Assembly: GCF_016741775.1 (NCBI RefSeq)
Contig: NZ_JAERRK010000013.1
Span: 62,001 to 126,000, forward strand
DNA: 64,000 bases
Origin: Streptomyces actinomycinicus
GTDB taxonomy: Bacteria > Actinomycetota > Actinomycetes > Streptomycetales > Streptomycetaceae
Direction of reading: 5' to 3'
In this document: piece by piece, positions 16,037-25,090 of the stretch
How the letters are laid out: each line of letters starts with the position of its first letter
Numbering within the stretch: the stretch's first letter is position 1
The notes under the pieces: generated by a model
Told to the model about the DNA's origin: nothing
The model's input: the letters and a program-made list of their open reading frames with translations, nothing else
The model's database searches: none
Made by a program: the position numbers and the translations under genes

Positions 16037-16546
16037 TCACCGGTGGATGAGGACGCCCTCCTCGACGGCGGCGAGAGCGGCGCGCAGGTGTTCGCTCAGG
16101 GCGCGGGCGGTGGCGTCGGGCATCCGGGAGACGAGGCGGGCGTGGGCCGCGGTGGTGGCCCGCACCGCCTCTTCGGCCGTCTTGACACCCAGCGGACTGA
16201 GTTCGACCCAGCTGCTGCGCCCGTCCTCGGCGTCGGCCTCCCGGGTCACGTAGCCGGCGGCCACCAGCCGTTTGATCACGTTGCTCGTGCCTCCGGAGGA
16301 CAGCAGCAGGGCGTGCGTCAGATCGGTCGGCTTGAGCCGGTACGGCGCACCGACCCGGCGCAGGGTCGCGAGCACCCCGTACTCGGCCTGGGTGAGGTGC
16401 AGCTTCTCCAGCGCGGCGGCGGCGGTCAGGTCGAAGGCCGACACCAGCAGGGCGGTGCGCTTGGCGAGTTCGAGGGGGAGACCGGCGATCTCCGGCATCT
16501 CGACGCGCCAGGCCGAGATGATCTCGTCAACGTGGTCGGGCTCCAC
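16037..16546 (-). CDS. MarR-family transcriptional regulator
   Basis: 169 residues from the GTG at 16546, chosen because GAAAGG sits eight bases upstream; the GTG six bases earlier is too close to it. The winged-helix core is clear: LEKLHLTQAEYGVLATLRR, a recognition region around SSGGTSNVIKRLVAAGYV, then the wing READAEDGRSSWVELSPLG, with dimerising helices at both ends. It is divergent from the lipoprotein hydrolase gene, with a 157-base gap containing direct repeats that may be its operator. It lies just beyond the methylation cluster and could respond to that product. Confidence 0.9.
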   Translation of the reverse strand: MEPDHVDEIISAWRVEMPEIAGLPLELAKRTALLVSAFDLTAAAALEKLHLTQAEYGVLATLRRVGAPYRLKPTDLTHALLLSSGGTSNVIKRLVAAGYVTREADAEDGRSSWVELSPLGVKTAEEAVRATTAAHARLVSRMPDATARALSEHLRAALAAVEEGVLIHR

Positions 16547-16654
16547 TGGCACCGCCTTTCGTGTTGCGTGAGTTTGCTCAGCATAAAGATACTGGGCGAC
16601 CGAAAAAATCCGGACTCCGACGGCAGCCTCTCCTCCCGGGCCCGGTTCACAGTT

Positions 16655-16696
16655 TAGCTTTCCATGTAGCTTTGCGTAATGCTTTCTTGCTAGTGT
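16655..16696 (+). promoter_or_regulatory. 12-base-period direct repeats and probable promoter of the lipoprotein hydrolase gene
   Basis: TAGCTTT at 16655 and 16667 and ATGCTTT at 16679 are spaced by exactly 12 bases in an AT-rich patch. A TAGTGT hexamer (16691-16696) could be a -10 box with transcription starting almost at the ATG at 16704. The repeats may bind the divergent MarR protein. Confidence 0.45.
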
Positions 16697-16703
16697 TCGA
16701 TGC

Positions 16704-17480
16704 ATGGGCATGCGACACGCACGTCGTGCATTGATGGCCACTCTTCTCCTGACCGCCCTGGGGGCCTGCGCACCCGACGGCTCCACCGGGAGCGACCGTT
16801 CCGCATCCGTACCCAGAAAGGCGACCGCCGTGCCGGATCTCCACCTGTCCGAGGCCCGCGCCGGGGACTGCTTCGCCGGCAGCGGCGCCACCGTGCACCG
16901 CCAGTCCGGTACCCCGCGCTCGCGGATCGTCACCCTGGGCTCCGGGCCCCGTGGTGTGGTCCTCGCCCCCATCTCCTGGGGCAACGCCTGCGAGTGGGCC
17001 GCCGAGGCGAAGCGCCTGGCCGCGTCCGGCTACCGCGTCGCCAGCGTCGACTGGGGCTCCGACCGGCAGAGCACGGTCCTGCAGGCCACCCGCCTGCTGC
17101 GCACCGAGGGCGCCGACCAGGTCGTCTGGGTCGGCGGCTGCATGGGGGGCAACGTGATGCTGGGTCTGGCGCCGGCGGCCGGCGCCGCCGACCGCCCGGT
17201 CGGCGTGGCGGGCATCAGCCCCCTGGCCTCGCTCGGCGGCTACACGGACTCCGCCTCGGCGGACTACGACGGCCGGCTGTTCCTGCTCGGCACCGCCGAC
17301 GACCCGCTGGCCGACGCCCGCCGGCTGCGTGAGGTCGCGGCGAGCTTCCCGGGTGCCGAGGTGGTCGTCCTCCCCGGCAGGCTGCACGCCGCGGAGATCT
17401 TCGCGGGCCCGCACGCCGACCGGGCGCGCAAGGAACTGGACGCGTTCCTGGAGCGGTCGTTCGCGCACGCGACCACGTGA
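16704..17480 (+). CDS. Lipoprotein alpha/beta hydrolase with a cysteine nucleophile
   Basis: 258 residues. The signal ends in the lipobox LGAC (Cys22), so the protein should be lipid-anchored outside the membrane. The hydrolase fold is seen as GVVLAPISWGNACEW, RVASVDWG, and a nucleophile elbow VGGCMGGNVM in which the nucleophile is Cys146 instead of Ser. Candidate acid and base are in LLGTADDPLAD and PGRLHAAEIF. Cysteine nucleophiles are known in dienelactone hydrolases. Little space for a leader is left upstream, so the mRNA may be leaderless. Divergent from a MarR regulator that likely controls it. Confidence 0.8.
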   Translation: MGMRHARRALMATLLLTALGACAPDGSTGSDRSASVPRKATAVPDLHLSEARAGDCFAGSGATVHRQSGTPRSRIVTLGSGPRGVVLAPISWGNACEWAAEAKRLAASGYRVASVDWGSDRQSTVLQATRLLRTEGADQVVWVGGCMGGNVMLGLAPAAGAADRPVGVAGISPLASLGGYTDSASADYDGRLFLLGTADDPLADARRLREVAASFPGAEVVVLPGRLHAAEIFAGPHADRARKELDAFLERSFAHATT

Positions 17481-17528
17481 GACCGGCAGGCCGGTCCCGG
17501 GCAGCAGCCGGGGGGTCCGGAACCGAAG

Positions 17529-17566
17529 CCGGAAACGGAACCGGAAACGGAAACGGAAACGGAAAG
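17529..17566. repeat. GGAAAC hexamer repeat
   Basis: A run of GGAAAC/GGAACC hexamers directly after the hydrolase gene and before the terminator hairpin. Likely slippage-prone spacer; no coding role is apparent. Confidence 0.6.
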
Positions 17567-17568
17567 AC

Positions 17569-17607
17569 GAACGGCCGCAGCCCCCGCACAGTGGGCTGCG
17601 GCCGTTC
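17569..17607. terminator. Bidirectional terminator between convergent genes
   Basis: A perfect 15-base-pair stem (17569-17583 with 17593-17607, arm GAACGGCCGCAGCCC) with a nine-base loop. It lies between the convergent hydrolase and aldehyde dehydrogenase genes, so it can serve both. There is no long T-run, as is usual in streptomycetes. Confidence 0.85.
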
Positions 17608-17631
17608 TGTATCTGACCTGTCCGTGGCAGG

Positions 17632-19077
17632 TCAGAGCGCAAGGCCGGTGAGCACCAGCACACGCTCGTAGGTGTAGTCCTCCATCGCGTACTTCACGCC
17701 CTCGCGGCCCACACCGGACTGCTTGGCGCCGCCGTACGGCATCTGGTCGGCGCGGTAGGACGGGACGTCACCGATGACCACACCGCCGACCTCGAGGGCG
17801 CGGTGGGCGCGGAAGGCGACCTGCAGGTCGTGGGTGAACACGCCCGCCTGGAGGCCGTACTTGGACTCGTTGACCGCGGCGAACGCCTCGGCCTCGCCGT
17901 CCACCTTCTGCACGGTGAGGACCGGTCCGAAGACCTCCTCGCAGGCGAGCGTCGCGGTCGCCGGCACGTCGGTGAGGACGGTCGGCGCGTAGGAGGCGCC
18001 GTCGCGGTCGCCGCCGGTGTGCAGCGTGGCACCGGCCTCGACGGCCTCCTTGACCCACGACTCGACGCGCTTGGCGGCGTCCTCGCTGACCAGCGGGCCG
18101 ACATCGGTCTTGTCGTCGCTCGGGTCACCGGTGACCTGGGCCTCGACGGCGGCGACGATGCGCGGCAGCAGCCGGTCGTACACCGACGCGTCGGCGATCA
18201 CGCGCTGCACGGAGATGCAGGACTGACCGCCCTGGTAGTTGGAGAAGGTCGCGATGCGGGTCGCGGCCCAGTCCAGGTCGGCGTCGGAGGCGAAGTCGCC
18301 GAGGACGACCGCGGCCCCGTTGCCGCCCAGTTCCAGCGTGCAGTGCTTGCGCGGCACCGAGTCCATGATCGCGTAACCGACCTTCTCGGAGCCGGTGAAG
18401 GAGATGACCGGCAGGCGCTCGTCCTGGACGAGGGCGGGCATGCGGTCGTTGGAGACCGGCAGGATCGACCAGGAGCCGGCCGGCAGGTCGGTCTCGGCGA
18501 GCAGGTCACCGAGGATCAGACCGGACAGCGGGGTGGCCGGGGCCGGCTTCAGGATGATCGGGGCGCCGGCGGCGATCGCCGGGGCGACCTTGTGGGCGCA
18601 CAGGTTCAGCGGGAAGTTGAACGGCGCGATGCCGAGCACGACACCCTTAGGGAAGCGACGGGTGAGCGCCAGCCGGCCCTGGCCGCCGAGGTCCGTGTCG
18701 AGCCGCTGGGCCTCGCCGCCGTTGAACCGGCGGGCCTCCTCGGCGGCGAACCTGAACACGGAGACCGCACGGCCGACCTCGCCCCGGGCCCACTTGATCG
18801 GCTTGCCGTTCTCGGCGGAGATCAGCTGGGCGATCTCCTCGGTGCGCTCGGCCAGGCGCTTGCTGACGTGGTCGAGAGCGGCGGCGCGTGCGTGCGCCGG
18901 GGTGGCGGCGAACTCGTCCCGTACGGCGTACGCGGCGGCCACGGCCTCCTCGACCTGGGCGTCGGTCGGGACGCTCACCCGGGCGACGAGCCGGCCGTCC
19001 CACGGCGAGGTGACGTCGAAGGTGTCCTCGCCGGTGACCTGGCGGCCGGCGAGCCAGAAGGCATGGGTGGAAGTCAT
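17632..19077 (-). CDS. NAD(P)-dependent aldehyde dehydrogenase
   Basis: 481 residues from the ATG at 19077. Oxidises an aldehyde to the acid. Catalytic Cys287 lies in NYQGGQSCISVQ and the general base Glu249 in LELGGNGAAVV; APFNFPLNL and SFTGSEKVG are the cofactor-binding motifs. The active-site context resembles the short succinate-semialdehyde/glyceraldehyde-type dehydrogenases. It lies about 200 bases downstream of a PucR regulator on the same strand and near gabT, so oxidation of succinate semialdehyde from GABA or of a related amine-derived aldehyde is plausible. Confidence 0.92.
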   Translation of the reverse strand: MTSTHAFWLAGRQVTGEDTFDVTSPWDGRLVARVSVPTDAQVEEAVAAAYAVRDEFAATPAHARAAALDHVSKRLAERTEEIAQLISAENGKPIKWARGEVGRAVSVFRFAAEEARRFNGGEAQRLDTDLGGQGRLALTRRFPKGVVLGIAPFNFPLNLCAHKVAPAIAAGAPIILKPAPATPLSGLILGDLLAETDLPAGSWSILPVSNDRMPALVQDERLPVISFTGSEKVGYAIMDSVPRKHCTLELGGNGAAVVLGDFASDADLDWAATRIATFSNYQGGQSCISVQRVIADASVYDRLLPRIVAAVEAQVTGDPSDDKTDVGPLVSEDAAKRVESWVKEAVEAGATLHTGGDRDGASYAPTVLTDVPATATLACEEVFGPVLTVQKVDGEAEAFAAVNESKYGLQAGVFTHDLQVAFRAHRALEVGGVVIGDVPSYRADQMPYGGAKQSGVGREGVKYAMEDYTYERVLVLTGLAL

Positions 19078-19164
19078 GTGCGAGTCCCGGCCCTTCCGCG
19101 TTGGGGGTGTGCTTGGCTTTCGAGGTCCACGGTAGGGCGGGGGCGGCCGACGGTCGTTTGTCCG

Positions 19165-19208
19165 AGTAGTAGCAGTGGACGGACCAGGCACTACTGTTTG
19201 GACTACTG
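19165..19208 (-). promoter_or_regulatory. Candidate operator for the aldehyde dehydrogenase gene
   Basis: In the 201-base gap upstream of the dehydrogenase, ACTACTG occurs at 19190 and 19202 (12 bases apart) and the inverse AGTAGT at 19165. The spacing resembles a regulator site, possibly for the adjacent PucR protein. Weak evidence. Confidence 0.35.
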
Positions 19209-19278
19209 AGCCGTCGGCGGAAGCCGCCTCGGCGTCACCGGGCGGAGCCTGCCCCGAGGCTGCTCCAGGGCTGCTCCG

Positions 19279-20856
19279 CTACTCGGTGGAGGTCGCCTTC
19301 AGCGCGAGCCACAGCTCCATGCGCACGTCGGGATCGTCCAGGCTGCGCCCGAGGATCTCCTCCACGCGGCGCATCCGGTACCGCAGCGTGTGCCGGTGCA
19401 CCCCCAGGTCGGCGGCGGCCGCGTCCCACTGCCCGTGCCGGGACAGCCACGCCCGCAGCGAGGCGACCAGGTCCCCCCGGCCCGTCGCGTCGTGCTCGTG
19501 CAGGGCCCGCAGCAGACCGTCGGCGAACGCCTTCACCGCGTCGTCCGCCAGCAGCGGCAGCACCGACCCCGCCGCCAGCTGCTCGTGCTCCACGAACACC
19601 CGCCCCCGCCGCCGCGCCACCGACAACGCCTGCTCGGCCTGCTTGTACGCCGCTGCCGCCGCTATCGGCCCGGCCGGCGCCGACAGCCCGACGATCAGCT
19701 CCTCCTCCTCGGCACGCCCCTGCTCGGGCACCGCCCGCGCCGCCTCCAGCGCCGTCGCGTACGCGGCACACGCGGCCACCGCCGCGCCCTGGTCGGCGGC
19801 CAGGACCACCAGCCGCTCCCCCTCCGGTACGACCAGCACGGCCTCGCCGGCCCGCGCCGCGGCCGACTCCACCGCCTCGGCCAGCTCGCCCAGCGGCTCG
19901 CCGGCCGTGCCGGACGGCGACTCGGCGACGATCATCCGGAAGGGGGCGTCCAGCAGGCCCCCGTACAGGTCCCCGGCGACGGCCCGGGCGTGGTCGGGCT
20001 CGCCGGCGAGGAGCATGCGCAGCACCGCCGTGCCGATCCGCTGTTCGGCGGCGTGCAGGGAGCGGGAGCGTTCGGTGGTGAGGGTGAGCAGGGCGATGGC
20101 GGAGTGGACGGCGTACCGCTCGGCCGTGCCGAGCGCGGCGGCCGTGCCCACGGCGAGCGCCGCCCGGGGGCGCCGGCCGGTGCCCAGCGAGTGCAGCTCC
20201 ACGCGGTCGTCGTGGTCCGGTCCACCCACCACGGAGGAGGCGGGGGCGGAGCGCTCCCGCAGCCGCTCGACCTCCGCGGTGAGCCGGGCGGCGCGGCGGC
20301 CGGCCCACTCCGGGGCGGCGGCGACGACGGCGCCCGAGGCGTCGTACAGCGCGGCCCAGCCGTCGACCTGCGCGGCGAGCGCGGTGAGCACCCCCTCGGG
20401 GCCGGTGTTCAGGGCCTGTTTGGTCAGCTCGCGCTGGGCGGCGAAGCCTGCGGTGACCGCCCGGTACTGGTCGGCGGCGATCGCCGCGGAGACGGCCTTG
20501 CTGATGGCGAGGAACGGGGTGCGGCGGGGCACCTCGAGCAGCGGCAGCCCCTCCTCGGCGCAGGCGTCGACGAGCGCCCCGGGGATCTCCTCGTAGTTCA
20601 CGCCGACGGCGAACCCGAGCCCGACCACACCCGCACCGACGAGCCGCCGCACGTAGCGCCGCATGGCCTCCGGATCCTCCGCGTCCAGCTTCAGCGCGGT
20701 GATCAGGAGCAGCTCGCCGCCCTCCATGTAGGGCACGGGATCGGCCAGCTCGCTGACGTGCGCCCAGCGGACGGGTACGTCCAGGCGGTCCTCGCCCGCG
20801 CGCACGGTCAGCTTGAGCGCGGAGTGGTGGACGAGCGAGGCGAGAGTCGGGGGCAT
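19279..20856 (-). CDS. PucR-family transcriptional regulator
   Basis: 525 residues. The N-terminal PucR domain (about 1-125; SELADPVPYMEGGELLLITA and VGLGFAVGVNYEEIPG) is followed by a GGDEF-like middle region (about 200-430) and the C-terminal PucR helix-turn-helix (ATGRGDLVASLRAWLSRHGQ ... LGVHRHTLRYRMRRVEEILG). Members of this family control purine, GABA and amine catabolism. It sits between gabT and an aldehyde dehydrogenase, which fits a sensor of GABA or polyamine status. The ATG is the first codon of the conserved PPTLASLV start. Confidence 0.93.
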   Translation of the reverse strand: MPPTLASLVHHSALKLTVRAGEDRLDVPVRWAHVSELADPVPYMEGGELLLITALKLDAEDPEAMRRYVRRLVGAGVVGLGFAVGVNYEEIPGALVDACAEEGLPLLEVPRRTPFLAISKAVSAAIAADQYRAVTAGFAAQRELTKQALNTGPEGVLTALAAQVDGWAALYDASGAVVAAAPEWAGRRAARLTAEVERLRERSAPASSVVGGPDHDDRVELHSLGTGRRPRAALAVGTAAALGTAERYAVHSAIALLTLTTERSRSLHAAEQRIGTAVLRMLLAGEPDHARAVAGDLYGGLLDAPFRMIVAESPSGTAGEPLGELAEAVESAAARAGEAVLVVPEGERLVVLAADQGAAVAACAAYATALEAARAVPEQGRAEEEELIVGLSAPAGPIAAAAAYKQAEQALSVARRRGRVFVEHEQLAAGSVLPLLADDAVKAFADGLLRALHEHDATGRGDLVASLRAWLSRHGQWDAAAADLGVHRHTLRYRMRRVEEILGRSLDDPDVRMELWLALKATSTE

Positions 20857-20953
20857 GAGGCCTTCACGGTGAGGGGGTGATCTTTTGGCCGTCGTGTATG
20901 AACGGCCTACGCCGATTCTGCCTCACCGTACGAGCGCCCGCTGGCCCTCCTCC

Positions 20954-23134
20954 TCAGCCCCGCAGATCCACCAGCAGGGGCGGCGCGTGCTCCCCCTGCA
21001 CGGTGGTCAACGACAGCACCGCGTGCCCCGGCGGCACCCCATGAGCCAACTCGGAAGCCGACCACCGCTCCCGCTCGACCTGCCGCACGGTGACGGCCCG
21101 GGCCGTCGGCGCATGGCCGGTGATGACCCGGCGCAGCATGTGCACGGCCTTGCCGGCCGGGGTCTCGGCGATGATCTGCCGGTCGGTGACGTCCCGGGTC
21201 TCGGTCCACTCCTTGCCCCAGACCTCGGCGAAGTCCTGCCCGTCCCAGGGGGTGAGCCCGGACAGGGCCATCCGGCAGCCGGTGGCCCCGAGCAGCGGTC
21301 CGCGCAGTGGCCGGGCCACGTCGTCCAGGGTCCGCAGCGTCAGCACCGTGCCCGCGTTGGCGCTGCGCAGCCGCTGGATGCCGCGCACGGCCTCGGGAGT
21401 GATGACACCGGTGGCGTCGTCGAGGAGCAGACAGGCGAACAGTGAGCGGTCCTCCCGTGCCGTCACGGCGGCCGTGAACTGCGCGAGCACCAGCCGGGCC
21501 AGGATCCGCGAGGCGTCGGCGTGGCCGCGCTGCGGCAGGTCGATGCGGACCCGGACCGGGTGGTCGAGGGCCCGGAGCGAGAACGGCCGGCTCTGTCCGG
21601 AGGTGTCGAAGAAGGCGGCGAACGCCGGGCGGTCGAGCAGGGCGATCCGGTCGGCTAGCACCGTGCCGACGTCGCCCGGATGGGCCATCTGACGTTCCCG
21701 GGCGTCGAGTTCGCGCAGCAGCGAGTCCTGCCCGGTGTCGGTGAGCGCCTTGCGCAACGCGGCCAGCGGGCCGGGCGCGCCGTCGAGGAGCTGCCGCAGT
21801 TCCGGTACCGAGGGGAAGCGGTCGTGGACGGCCCGGAAGGGGCCGAGCAGCTGGGCGAGGACGGTGGTCGAGCGGCGGCTGTCACTGCCCGGGTGCGGGT
21901 CGGCGAGATCACCGACGAGCGCCTCGGCGAGTATGGCGGCGGCCTCGTCGGGGTCGGTGGTGCCGCCGTAGAGGTCGAGGTCGTAGACGGATTCGGGGTG
22001 GCCGACGCGGACGACGACGTCGTAGGCCTCGGCCGGGCCGAGTCCGGCGCCGGAGGCGCCGACGACCACGGCCGAGGCACGGCCGGCCAGGGCGTGCAGG
22101 CACAGGGACTCGGCGAGCGGCCGTACGACGGCACCGGTCTTGCCGGATCCGGCGGGGCCGACGGCGAGCAGCGAGGTGCCCAGCAGGTCGGGGCCGAGGG
22201 CGAGTCCCGCGCCGCGGTAGTGGTAGGGGTTGCGGGGGTCGTCGGCGGTGGTGCCGAGCCGGACCTGGCCGGTGAGCAGATCGTGCCGGGCGTGCCGGGC
22301 GGGCAGATCGCGTTCGCCGGAGGGGTGCAGGCAGGCCGCGGCGCCGTCCTTGAGCACGGCCCCGGTGAAGGCGGCCAGGCTGTGCCGGCCGGACCGCACG
22401 CCCTGCCAGGCCCGGCTGATCCGCGCGTGGTCCACGTCCCGCATGAGCCCGGCCCGCGCCTCCGCGGCCAGCCGCTCGGCGGCCTCCTGCGCACCGGCGC
22501 GGCGCAGCTGGGGCCATGCGGCGGGGTCCTGGTCGGGGGCGGGCGGGGGTTCTTCCATGGGCGCGGCGGGACGCCAGGAGGGCGGGCCGTAGCGACGCCA
22601 GACCTCGCCCCAACGGCCGAGGCGACCGACGACGAGCAGGATCGCGAGGGCGATGACGGTGTAGTACGAGTACCAGAGGACCGCGTTGCCGACGCGGTCG
22701 TTGCCCTCACGCCAGGAGTCGGGTGTGAACAGCTCCAGCGGGATCACCCACCAGCCGCCCAGGTATCCGTTCCACAGCAGCGACCACACCAGCCAGCCCA
22801 CGAGGAAGGCGATCAGCGCGCCGCTGATCAGCTGACGGGAGGGGATCTGCTCGGGCTCCTGCTCGGGCCGCGGGCGGTGCCCGAGGCGCCACACGCCGGG
22901 CGCGGCCTCCGGCCGGGAGGCCCGCAGCCAGGCGAGGAAGGTGGTGCCGTCCGGTTTCGGCGGTGCGCCGGGCGGCACGGTGGGCGCGGGCGGCGTGCCC
23001 GGTGGCAGGGTGTGGGTGTGGGGGTCGGCCGGGGGTGTCGGGTGGGGTACCGGGGACGGGTGTGTGCCGCGCGTGTCCCGCGTGCCGTCGCTGTCCATCG
23101 ATCCTGCCCCCTGACCAGCCGTTCCGTCCGCCAT
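20954..23134 (-). CDS. Membrane-anchored VirD4/TraG-like ATPase of unknown role
   Basis: 726 residues. A Pro-rich N-terminal tail (1-95) precedes two membrane helices (about 101-121 and 150-171) and an ATPase domain with Walker A GPAGSGKT at 326-333 and a Walker B-like LFACLLLDDATG. The overall plan resembles coupling-protein or SpoIIIE-like ATPases, and such genes sit on streptomycete chromosomes without any conjugation genes, as here. A later Met near residue 13 is an alternative start. It is divergent from gabT. Substrate and partners are unknown. Confidence 0.8.
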   Translation of the reverse strand: MADGTAGQGAGSMDSDGTRDTRGTHPSPVPHPTPPADPHTHTLPPGTPPAPTVPPGAPPKPDGTTFLAWLRASRPEAAPGVWRLGHRPRPEQEPEQIPSRQLISGALIAFLVGWLVWSLLWNGYLGGWWVIPLELFTPDSWREGNDRVGNAVLWYSYYTVIALAILLVVGRLGRWGEVWRRYGPPSWRPAAPMEEPPPAPDQDPAAWPQLRRAGAQEAAERLAAEARAGLMRDVDHARISRAWQGVRSGRHSLAAFTGAVLKDGAAACLHPSGERDLPARHARHDLLTGQVRLGTTADDPRNPYHYRGAGLALGPDLLGTSLLAVGPAGSGKTGAVVRPLAESLCLHALAGRASAVVVGASGAGLGPAEAYDVVVRVGHPESVYDLDLYGGTTDPDEAAAILAEALVGDLADPHPGSDSRRSTTVLAQLLGPFRAVHDRFPSVPELRQLLDGAPGPLAALRKALTDTGQDSLLRELDARERQMAHPGDVGTVLADRIALLDRPAFAAFFDTSGQSRPFSLRALDHPVRVRIDLPQRGHADASRILARLVLAQFTAAVTAREDRSLFACLLLDDATGVITPEAVRGIQRLRSANAGTVLTLRTLDDVARPLRGPLLGATGCRMALSGLTPWDGQDFAEVWGKEWTETRDVTDRQIIAETPAGKAVHMLRRVITGHAPTARAVTVRQVERERWSASELAHGVPPGHAVLSLTTVQGEHAPPLLVDLRG

Positions 23135-23376
23135 CAGCGAGCAATCTAACGCCCCGGCAAGGGGAGTTCACCGTTTACACGGCCGAGACGGGCCGTACCC
23201 GCCCACCCGGGCTATGTCCACGGCGGACAACCGGCCGCCCCGACAACGCCCACATGGAGCATGCCCACCCCGCAGAACCGGTCTTAGCCTGCGAGAAAAG
23301 AAGGTATGCGTCCGTAAACGCACCGCCCGGAACCGCCCGGGACCGCCCGGTACGCAAGATCATCAGGGAGCCCCCC

Positions 23377-24711
23377 ATGACCGCACTTCCGCAGGAGCGC
23401 CGCGTCGTCACCGCCATCCCCGGCCCGAAGTCGCAGGAGCTGCAGGCCCGCCGCATCGCCGCGGTCGCCCAGGGCGTGGGCTCCGTGCTGCCCGTCTTCA
23501 CCACGCGCGCCGGCGGCGGCATCATCGAGGACGTCGACGGCAACCGCCTCATCGACTTCGGCTCCGGCATCGCCGTGACCAGCGTCGGCGCCTCCGCCGA
23601 GGCCGTCGTGCGGCGCGCCAGCGCCCAGCTCGCCGACTTCACCCACACCTGTTTCATGGTCACCCCGTACGAGGGCTACGTGGAGGTCGCGGAGGCGCTG
23701 GCCGAGCTGACCCCGGGTGACCACGCCAAGAAGTCCGCGCTGTTCAACTCCGGCGCCGAGGCCGTCGAGAACGCCGTCAAGATCGCGCGCGCCTACACCA
23801 AGCGGCAGGCCGTGGTCGTGTTCGACCACGGTTACCACGGGCGTACCAACCTCACGATGGCGCTCACCGCGAAGAACATGCCGTACAAGCACGGCTTCGG
23901 TCCGTTCGCCCCCGAGGTGTACCGCGTCCCGGTCGCCTACGGCTACCGCTGGCCCACCGGTGCGGAGAACGCCGGCCCCGAGGCCGCCGCGCAGGCCATC
24001 GACCAGATCACCAAGCAGGTCGGCCCGGACAACGTCGCCGCGATCATCATCGAGCCGGTGCTCGGCGAGGGCGGCTTCATCGAGCCGGCCAAGGGCTTCC
24101 TCCCGGCGATCCGGCAGTTCGCCGCCGACAACGGGATCGTCTTCGTCGCCGACGAGATCCAGTCCGGCTTCTGCCGCACCGGTCAGTGGTTCGCCTGTGA
24201 GGACGAGGGCATCGTCCCGGACCTCATCACCACCGCCAAGGGCATCGCCGGCGGCCTGCCGCTGGCCGCCGTGACCGGTCGCGCCGAGATCATGGACGCC
24301 GCGCACGCCGGTGGCCTCGGTGGCACCTACGGCGGCAACCCCGTCGCCTGCGCGGGTGCGCTCGGCGCCATCGAGACGATGAAGGAGCTGGACCTCAACG
24401 GCAAGGCGAAGCGCATCGAGGAGATCATGAAGGGTCGCCTCACCGCCATGGCCGAGAAGTTCGACATCATCGGTGACGTGCGGGGCCGCGGCGCGATGAT
24501 CGCCATCGAGCTGGTCAAGGACCGCACCACCAAGGAGCCGAACCCGGAGGCGACCGCCGCCCTCGCCAAGGCCTGCCACGCCGAGGGCCTGCTGGTCCTC
24601 ACCTGCGGCACCTACGGCAACGTGCTGCGCTTCCTGCCCGCGCTGGTCATCGGCGAGGACCTCCTCAACGAGGGTCTCGACATCATCGAGCAGGCGTTCG
24701 CGCGCATCTGA
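23377..24711 (+). CDS. gabT: 4-aminobutyrate (GABA) aminotransferase
   Basis: 444 residues of a class III PLP aminotransferase. Asp259 in VADEIQSGFCRTG binds the PLP pyridine nitrogen and Lys288 in ITTAKGIAGGLP forms the Schiff base; EPVLGEGGFI is the GabT-type substrate motif. It converts GABA and 2-oxoglutarate to succinate semialdehyde and glutamate. GGGAG lies upstream of the ATG. Neighbouring PucR and aldehyde dehydrogenase genes and the polyamine operon further on suggest it takes GABA released from polyamines. Confidence 0.93.
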   Translation: MTALPQERRVVTAIPGPKSQELQARRIAAVAQGVGSVLPVFTTRAGGGIIEDVDGNRLIDFGSGIAVTSVGASAEAVVRRASAQLADFTHTCFMVTPYEGYVEVAEALAELTPGDHAKKSALFNSGAEAVENAVKIARAYTKRQAVVVFDHGYHGRTNLTMALTAKNMPYKHGFGPFAPEVYRVPVAYGYRWPTGAENAGPEAAAQAIDQITKQVGPDNVAAIIIEPVLGEGGFIEPAKGFLPAIRQFAADNGIVFVADEIQSGFCRTGQWFACEDEGIVPDLITTAKGIAGGLPLAAVTGRAEIMDAAHAGGLGGTYGGNPVACAGALGAIETMKELDLNGKAKRIEEIMKGRLTAMAEKFDIIGDVRGRGAMIAIELVKDRTTKEPNPEATAALAKACHAEGLLVLTCGTYGNVLRFLPALVIGEDLLNEGLDIIEQAFARI

Positions 24712-25090
24712 GCAGCTGGTCTGCACCTGTGAAGGGTGCCTGCGGCAGGCCGTGTGAAGAACGTGTGCGGGGTGGATGACGGGAGCGGATTCCGTCTGCC
24801 CAAGCGACCCGGCCTGCCGTAGGTTCTATCCAGATGAGAGATACACCCCGCTCACAGGGGACTGTGGGCGGATTCAGGCCGGGGCCTCCCCAGCTACGGC
24901 CTGGTCGTGCCCTCGCGCACACATCCGGCGCCTGAAGGCTCCGGGATCTCCTCACCGATCGGACGGTCGCCGCCCCAAACCCCCCGGGGCGCGCGACGTT
25001 CCGGTCCGGACGGCCGCCTCGGAACCACCCCCCCCTGTTCCGGGGCGGCCGACCTCCTCCTCCCCGGGTGTCTCTGCCAAGCTGGGCGCC
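24712..25090. other. Intergenic region without a recognised feature
   Basis: 379 bases between gabT and the PAP2 gene. An open frame runs through it into the PAP2 gene, but its composition and the lack of a ribosome site or domain argue against coding. No strong hairpin is seen. Confidence 0.4.

Noticed and set aside
24776..25090. N-terminal extension of the PAP2 protein from an upstream ATG
   Set aside because: Pro/Arg/Ser-rich, no signal or conservation; the GTG at 25091 begins right at the first membrane segment.
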